NCBI GenBank assembly: GCA_963995505.1
Contig: OZ023187.1
Coordinates: 5,915,176-5,979,175, forward strand
Source: Hypericum androsaemum
Lineage: Eukaryota; Streptophyta; Magnoliopsida; Malpighiales; Hypericaceae
Reading direction: 5' to 3'
DNA: 64,000 bases
The notes beneath the pieces were generated by a model. It had not been told where the DNA came from, did no database searches, and saw nothing but the letters and a program-made list of their open reading frames with translations. Both the position numbers and the translations under genes were made by a program. This document shows positions 57,487-64,000 of this stretch, one piece after another. Position 1 is the first letter of the stretch, and every line of letters begins with the position of its first letter.

Positions 57487-58036
57487 CTGTAAAATCTTTG
57501 TAAAGTGATCTTTTATAAATTGATAACTTCTCTAAACTGATAAAAAGTTATGGTCACCAGTCGAGACCAGTGTTAAAATTTAATAACCCTTCATTGTAAT
57601 AACTAATTCTTTTTGAGAAAATTTCAGTGCTAAATTGCGGCCCCAATTTTTGCATAAATTGATATTTTTGAATAAATACATACATTTTTACATATTTTAA
57701 AATTTTGTAAAAATAGTAAGACACTAGTTTGTACTAAATTTGCTTGTTTGATAAATTTTACATTATCTTTCATCTACTCAATCGTCTTCAAATAGTTCTT
57801 ATGACCGTCATCTTGTTGTATATCTCAATCAAATGTATCACTTGAATGGTGTTATAAGCTCAGATTTTAGGTAATTTGTATGTAGACAAAGTATATTTTG
57901 GTATTTATGTATTTATTATCCAAAAACACAAGTTTAATATTTTTGCAGAAAGAAAACGTTAATCTCTCTTATCTAACAACTCTCTAAAGTGATTTTTTTT
58001 TTATCCCAACAATATCACTTTAAGGAGATTTTACTG
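57487..58036. mobile_element. Emigrant/pogo-like MITE
   Basis: The ends are CTGTAAAATCTTTGTAAAGT and, complemented from the right, CAGTAAAATCTCCTTAAAGT, flanked by TA on each side (57485-57486, 58037-58038). They resemble the CAGTAAAACCTCT termini of Emigrant/Lemi pogo-group elements, which duplicate TA. The 550-bp interior is AT-rich and non-coding. Confidence 0.65.
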
Positions 58037-58715
58037 TAATTATATTATATTTTGTTCAATTGTCTAATTTATCTTTTAATTAAAATTTTCTTTATGAGTC
58101 AAACCACAATTATTGTAAGATTTCAGTCTATAATAAATCATTATAGTCATTTGGTTAATGGCCTCGCTCTTTTTATCCCCATGTCCTTTATAGATTGGTA
58201 GATTGATGAAAACATACCAAGACATCAATTTATTTGACCTTTAAAGACCAACATAAAATTTGTTGTCTACCGATGCCCCATGGAATAGCACTAAAAGTGC
58301 CTTCCATATCCTGCCCGGCATCCCCCTACTACGAGCCCCTTCCATATTGGAAAAAAGCATTCAACTTGCAAAGCTTTTATTTGTCTCACATTATTCACCT
58401 ATCAAAATTCCAGTCGGTAACCTATAATATAATGCTTCATCTAATTACATGGACCCCAAGAGATATGTTGACCCTAAAAATTCTAAATCACATGGTATTA
58501 CACTGAATTTTAACCCATATTTTTTAAATGGCCTATTAATCGAATATAGAAAATTTTTAAATCAAACAAATCAAATTCCAAACTCTTATTTCCTTGAAAT
58601 ATATCATAGAACATAGACATTACATGTATTGTCAAGACCACAAATTCATTTTATTGCATCTACCGCGAAGTATGCTCAGGAAACATTAAGCTAAAGCTTT
58701 AGTTGGTTCATTAAG

Positions 58716-59183
58716 CTAAAGCTTCAGTTGGTCCCATAGAAGGCAATCATTGTACTCGCCCGTATGCTGAGGCATGAAACATATCAAATCTGTTGATGTC
58801 ACTGCCCAATTGCAATCCTTGCAGTGATCAAAAGTATCGCCCCGCGATGCTTTGAAGATAACGATGTTGTGAATAGGTTGGTTTGGCAACTGAACGCTAC
58901 AAATGAACGAAGTTGTTCCCAGAATATTTATACGAAACGAAAATTCGTAAGGATTATTCAAATCTCCCCGAACAAGTTCTTTGGCACCAATGTCATCATC
59001 CCCAGACTTGCAATGAACAATAATGTTTCCCTCTGGTAATAAGTTGACGATCCTCACATGTGTCTTTGAGAAGAGACCGTCTAACGAGGCTTCGATGCAA
59101 GTAGTTTCCATGAACATAATAGAAACAACTAGGAGCATAAGAACACAAAAAGGGGTCGTGGACGCAACCATAAGTTTTTTCAT
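58716..59183 (-). CDS. S1/SPH family secreted protein (self-incompatibility protein homologue)
   Basis: 155 residues, no intron. A Lys-started hydrophobic signal peptide spans about 1-32 and a plant self-incompatibility S1 domain (PF05938) about 38-150. The core motifs are HVRIVNLLPEGNIIVHCKSG, then DDDIGAKELV, YEFSFRINILGTTSFICSVQ, FKASRGDTFDHCKDCNWAV and GEYNDCLLW. Six mature cysteines (58, 95, 121, 124, 135, 147) suit disulfides of this family. SPH proteins are small secreted factors; the Papaver S1 protein is a pistil determinant, while most others have unknown roles. Length is typical. A TATA-like ATATATATTAAAC lies about 70 bases upstream (about 59250). Confidence 0.9.
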   Translation of the reverse strand: MKKLMVASTTPFCVLMLLVVSIMFMETTCIEASLDGLFSKTHVRIVNLLPEGNIIVHCKSGDDDIGAKELVRGDLNNPYEFSFRINILGTTSFICSVQLPNQPIHNIVIFKASRGDTFDHCKDCNWAVTSTDLICFMPQHTGEYNDCLLWDQLKL

Positions 59184-59623
59184 TGTGGACTAGCTGAAGA
59201 CAGATCAAAACTAAATTGTTTTGTTGTAAAATATAGAATGGTGGATGTTTAATATATATGGAAGACCACAATAAATATTTGAAAATAAAAGGAAAGTCTC
59301 CTTTTGGTAAAAAAAATTAGTTTCCATATTTGTTTTAGAATTACTAGTTTCCATATTAATATACCAATTTTCTTAATATATCTAGGTTTCTTTGCAGGGT
59401 TAAATCTATTTAACATGGTATTTTTTTTTGATTTTCAATCTATTTATTATTCCGTGACTATTAATTTATTTTTTAGAAAAATATACTTTTGTATCATGTG
59501 GTATCACATTTTTGTGATAGAGCCATGTGGTTAAAAAACTATCAAACAAGTTCAAATTATTTTAAAATTTATCAAGCTATTGTCTCGCTTAGGTTCGGGT
59601 AGCTTTTGGTCCTAACTGAAATT

Positions 59624-59995
59624 TGTAACTATTGGAAGTAATGATCTGATTGGAAAGAGAAGAGGAAAGGAAATTTGCAGATATGGAAAGTCTGCAATTC
59701 TGCAGATGCTCTACAATCTGCAGATTACGCAGATCAATCAGTTGATTATTCGGGGATCCAGATAAGCTAAAGATCACACACATTCCTTCCATGATCACCC
59801 GTATAATTCTCTCATTGAATGCACATATGTAGCTACCTATATTAGCAGCTGTAATTATGTAAAAACTAGCCATTAGTAATAGCTGTCCTTACCTTAGTTA
59901 GTCGCTAGAATAACTGCTGCAATCATGTATATATACTGCTGTACATCTCCAAGCTTCAATACAATGAACTATTCATCCATATTCCATTACTAACA
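59624..59995 (+). repeat. Probable 5' LTR of a truncated copia element
   Basis: It ends ATTACTAACA directly before TGGTATTAGAGC (59996-60007), an initiator-Met-type primer site with one change. The start TGTAACTATTGG at 59624 is my best guess from the TG requirement and is not confirmed, because no 3' LTR is in the window. GTATATATACTGC at about 59926 is a likely TATA region. Confidence 0.6.
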
Positions 59996-60018
59996 TGGTA
60001 TTAGAGCAAAACACTGCC

Positions 60019-62583
60019 ATGGACAATTCCCAAAGTCAGGCACAGCCTGCAAATACAGAAACATCCAACCAAATCTCCCAATCAAACATGTCAAGGAGAC
60101 TGGTTACCACTGAAAATGACTGTAACATCAGTCTCAAGCTCACACCAGTCCCTTTAAATGGAGTAAACTACTTGTCATGGGCAAGAGCTGTTTCATATGC
60201 CCTCAACATCAAGGGAATGCTCGAATACATCAATGAAAATTTGCCATCACCAGTACCAACAAGTGCGGACTTTGAGGTATGGCAAGCCAATGACCAACTT
60301 GTGAGTACATGGATCACCAACTCTCTTACTCCTAAGGTTTATGAGCTTTTCTCATTTTCCAATAGTTCCAAGGAACTGTGGGATTCTATCAAGGATCTAT
60401 ATGGTCAACAAAATAATCTATATAGAGTATTTGAACTAAAGAAAAAATTGGCTGAAGCCAAGCAAGGAGATAAGTCTATCACTGAGTACTTAGGATACTT
60501 GAAGAATATGTGGGATGAACTTTCTATGTACAGGCCACCCACAACTGATCTTATTACTCTACAAAGGCAGGCTGAACAAGACAAGGTGTTTCAATTGTTG
60601 TCTGGTCTGAAACCTGAGTATGAATCTATGCAAAGTCAGCTCTTAATGAGTAATGAATTGCCATCTATTACTAGTATTTGCACTAAGCTGCAACTGGAAG
60701 AAACAAGGAGGAAGCTCACTGCCAAAGAAAGGGGGCAACCAGAGGAAGAAAGCAGTGCCTTCTACTCGAGCTCCAGGAACCCTTATGGTGGAAGAAACCA
60801 ATCAAGAGGTAGGAGCAACTACAAGAACACCAACCGACCTCAAATCACTTGTGAGCACTGTAAGAAATCTGGTCACTCAAAAGAAAAGTGTTGGTTTCTT
60901 TATCCCCACTTGAGATTGCAGAGGGAGAACAATCCCAATGCCAACATAGCAGCTGCACCTACTAGCAATCTAAGTATACAACAAAGCAACTCTTTTGAGC
61001 TATTAGCTCGGCAGTTGCAGATCAATCAGCAATTGCTGCAGCAGCTCAACAAAGGTGTAGCTGGTGCATCTACTTCAGATAGCACAAAAAAGGTAGAAGA
61101 GAAGGCTGCACTGACAGCAAACACTTCTCAAGCCTTCTCAGGTACGAACCATGGTTATATATCTTCTCGTTTAAACCATAATTGGATAATTGACTCTGGA
61201 GCAAATGACCATATGACTAACAATAAAACACTTCTCGAAACCTATCTGCCTAGAGATAATCTTGAATCAGTATCAATTGCTAATGGTAACTCAATCTCAA
61301 TAAAAGGAAAAGGGGTAGTAAAGTTATTCAATAAACCTGTAGAATCTCTCTATATTCCTGATTTTGCTGCAAATCTTCTATCTGTTAGCAAAATAACCAA
61401 TCAGTTGAACTGTAGAGTTGTATTTGGACCTAATGATGTTGTGTTTTAGGATTTGAACTCACAGAAAATGATTGGTAAAGGAAAATTGAAGAACGGGCTC
61501 TATTTGTTCGAAGAGATCCCTACTGCTCTGATCTGCAATTCCAATTCCAATAATGAAGCTGCTCTTTGGCATAATAGGCTAGGCCATCCTGCTGATAACG
61601 TATTAGCTGTGATAAGTCCAGGATGTAGAAACCTATCTAGTAGTTGTGAGAGTTGTATTTTTGCTAAGCAGCATAGATTGCCATTTCAACTATCTAAAAC
61701 TGAATACTCGAGGCCTTTTGAATTGATTCATTCTGATTTGTGGACCTCACCATGCAACTCTTATGATGGTTATAAGTATTTTGTGAGTTTTATTGATCAT
61801 TTTACCAGAGCTACGTGGATTTATCTTTTGAGAGCTAAAACTGAAGTTTTTAAAGTGTTTAAGGAATTTCAAAATCTGATCAGGAATCAATTTAACTCTA
61901 ACATCCGAATGTTGAGAACTGACAATGGTACAGAGTATATGAAAGAGTTTACCAGCACCTTAAAGGAGCAAGGAATTGTTCATCAAACCACCTACACATA
62001 CACACCACAGCAGAATGGTGTAGCAGAAAGGAAGAACAGACACATCGTTGAAGTTGCGAGAGCAATCTGCTTTCACATGAATGTGCCTAAAGGATTCTGG
62101 TCAGATGCAGTGCTCACTGCCTGCTTCCTGATCAATCGAACTCCAAGTAGGGTTCTCAATGCCAAAACACCATATGAGGTGCTCACAAAGAGTAAATGTG
62201 ATCTACCATATCTACTAACCTTCGGCTGCACTTGTTATGTTCACACTCCTACTCCAAGGAGGGATAAACATGATCACAAGGCTATTAAATACTTGTTTCT
62301 AGGCTACTCTATCGTTCAGAAGGGATATAAATATTATGACCCTGTTTCTAAGAAAAGAATCATCTCAAGAGATGTTCACTTTCTCGAACAGGTTCCCTAT
62401 TACACTAACAAAGTTATTTGTCCAAGCAATGATCAATTTCAGGGGGAGAACTCAAGCAATGGAACCAAAAACCAGAACTTGATCAGGTCATCTACAAAAT
62501 GTGTCAATGAGCAGAATAAAGATGCAGGTCAAGGAGCATCTGAAACTCAAAGAAGTCAACCAATTCCACTACCAATGCTGTAA
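60019..62583 (+). pseudogene. Truncated copia gag-integrase with one nonsense codon
   Basis: From MDNSQSQAQPANTE the frame gives a copia gag (LNGVNYLSWARAVSYAL, LKKKLAEAKQGDKSITEYLG), the knuckle CEHCKKSGHSKEKC, and protease WIIDSGANDHMT. A single in-frame TAG follows at 61447-61449 (VVF-stop-DLNSQKM; CAG to TAG would explain it). After it come LWHNRLGHPA and an integrase core (HSDLWTSPCNSYDG, SFIDHFTRATWIYL, TDNGTEYM, TPQQNGVAERKN). The frame ends at 62583, before any reverse transcriptase, and the element-like sequence stops at about 62578. Confidence 0.88.
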
Positions 62584-64000
62584 TACCCAACTATATTATT
62601 AGAAGTTAATTAGATTTAATCAAGTAGGTTTAGATATTTAGTAAGATAAGAATATATTACTACCTTAAAAAAAATATTAATGAAAATTAGTCATCGAGAT
62701 ATTCTAAAAATAAGATTAGATATAATTGGACCAATTAATTACTATGGTGAATTCGTTAACCCGATGTACATGAAATTCTGATCGATTGTTAAATTTTTTC
62801 ACGAGTAAGCATTATAATAGTACAAAGGTAAAATCTGAATTTGTGCAAGTTTCCAACCATTTTTAGTAGATAAGAATAATGAAATAAAAGAGGATAAGTT
62901 TTAAAAAAAATAAATAAATAAAAAGAGAACAAATCAGAAACGTGGCAACTCATTGGAAAGCCACTAAAACACAATGTCCTCGAAAGAAAATAAGAGAGGT
63001 TGAGATTAGCTTGTACTTCACGTAAGTGCAACCAAACCAATGAAATTGTAACCAAAGGATAATTCTGAAAGAAAAATAAAGAAACTTAAGCTAGGAAAAT
63101 AAAAAGGTGAGTGCAACGTGTATGTAAAAATTAAGTGACAGCAAAACGAAGATAAGGCAGTAGAAATATTAGAGTTGGAGAAAGAATTATAAGTTACTAT
63201 AAAAATAAAGTTTTCGACCAAAACTAGACTTCTTTTACTTACAACCAAAGCTACACCACAGATGAAAATCGAACCAGAGAAAGTAAAAGAAGGAACAAAG
63301 AAAGAAGAGAAGGGTTGAATAAAACCGAAGCTGAGGTAAGCTCAATTCTATAGAGTTAAGTTTAATTCTGAGCAAGAAATTTAATTGGAGGAGATGACTT
63401 TTCGTTCGGAGTTAAATTGCAAATTTAATAGGAATCTTGGGTATGTATAATTGGTTAATGAAACTGGAAGTACTAAGCTTTTGGTGTTCATAATCTAGAA
63501 CACAAAATAGAAAGGAAGAAGTCAGTAAGGAGTTAACTATTGGAGTTAATGTTGGTACTTTTACGGTATGGGAAAATATGTATGAGAAAGATGAAAGAGA
63601 TACTTCAAGATAGTCAATAACTACGGTGATGAACGATTACAGTTAGTAAAGAGAAGAATTAATAGGATTATAAAATTATAATCATATTAGAAATTGGATG
63701 TGATTAATGAAAAATTTGCCCAGGATAGGACTACGAAAATTATATACCACTTGTGATAATGGTAGAATAAAATTGTTACCTATATAAGGGAATTAAGATG
63801 GTTGAGCTGGTTTGAAATAGTAAGTTTGAATTTGTAAAACGATTTTAATGTCACAGGTCTGGGAAAATATTTTGAGAAATATTTGGAAACGAGTACATGG
63901 TTATCGAACTCGAACAAGTTAAATTCCAAATTAAGGAATTTATATGTCAGAAAGAGGATCCAAATCCAGACGGTCATCGAGCCAAAATTTGTAAACAAAT
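62579..64000. other. Possible LTR of a nested retrotransposon, running off the window
   Basis: The copia integrase reading breaks exactly where TGTAATACCCAAC begins, a start like that of many plant Ty3/gypsy LTRs. The following 1.4 kb is AT/purine-rich, without a coding frame I can assign. The second terminus and any target duplication lie outside the window, so this is tentative. It could also be ordinary intergenic DNA. Confidence 0.35.

Overview
This window is nuclear DNA of a flowering plant, most likely a eudicot. It shows intron-bearing genes, a nuclear tRNA-like gene, decayed plastid DNA, three Ty1/copia elements with plant-type initiator-Met primer sites, an L1-type LINE, long-TIR Mutator-like elements and several MITEs. 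Gene density is low. I see six credible protein genes: two NDR1/HIN1-like (LEA-2) genes, a CAX-interacting-protein-4 gene (CXIP4), a CLV3-type CLE peptide gene, a WAG-type AGC-VIII kinase and an S1/SPH secreted-protein gene. Most remaining recognisable coding sequence is pseudogene or transposon.

Layout. 0-1.4 kb: a plastid insertion joining cemA to ycf2, a malectin-like receptor-kinase fragment, and a tRNA with an Asp body but a GTT anticodon. 1.4-6.0 kb: a duplicated piece of the CXIP4 5' flank, an XPB/ERCC3 helicase pseudogene (copy A, minus) and NHL gene 1. 6.1-15 kb: a tandem duplication of about 2.4 kb carrying a truncated third NHL copy, a six-copy repeat of about 170 bp, three copies of a larger repeat, a Mutator-like element with a captured histone-fold (NF-YC13-like) exon, and a hAT MITE. 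15.06-20.15 kb: a very young, nearly intact copia element. 20.4-21.9 kb: a Mutator-like element with TIRs of about 240 bp. 23.4-25.4 kb: CXIP4. 27.3-27.7 kb: the CLE gene. 28.9-29.7 kb: a PPR pseudogene. 31.9-32.9 kb: a hAT MITE with palindromes. 33.4-36.4 kb: a LINE carrying only ORF1. 37.2-38.4 kb: the WAG kinase. 39.0-46.5 kb: XPB copy B (plus) split by a minus-strand copia element. 49.2-54.7 kb: XPB copy C (minus), a Mutator-like element, and NHL gene 2. 54.9-58.0 kb: a foldback element, a hairpin and an Emigrant-like MITE. 58.7-59.2 kb: the S1-like gene. 59.6 kb to the end: a copia fragment apparently cut by a further LTR.

The genes form no evident pathway. The recurring theme is segmental duplication: the blocks [NHL + XPB], [CXIP4 5' region + tRNA] and [NHL + upstream DNA] each recur, giving paralogous empty sites that date several insertions relative to the duplications. 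Nothing in the window looks like a new multi-gene system. The best leads are the anticodon-shifted tRNA, the CLV3-type CLE gene, the ORF1-only LINE with its GA-rich 5' region, the captured histone-fold exon with template-switch scars, and the foldback element with tRNA-like boxes.
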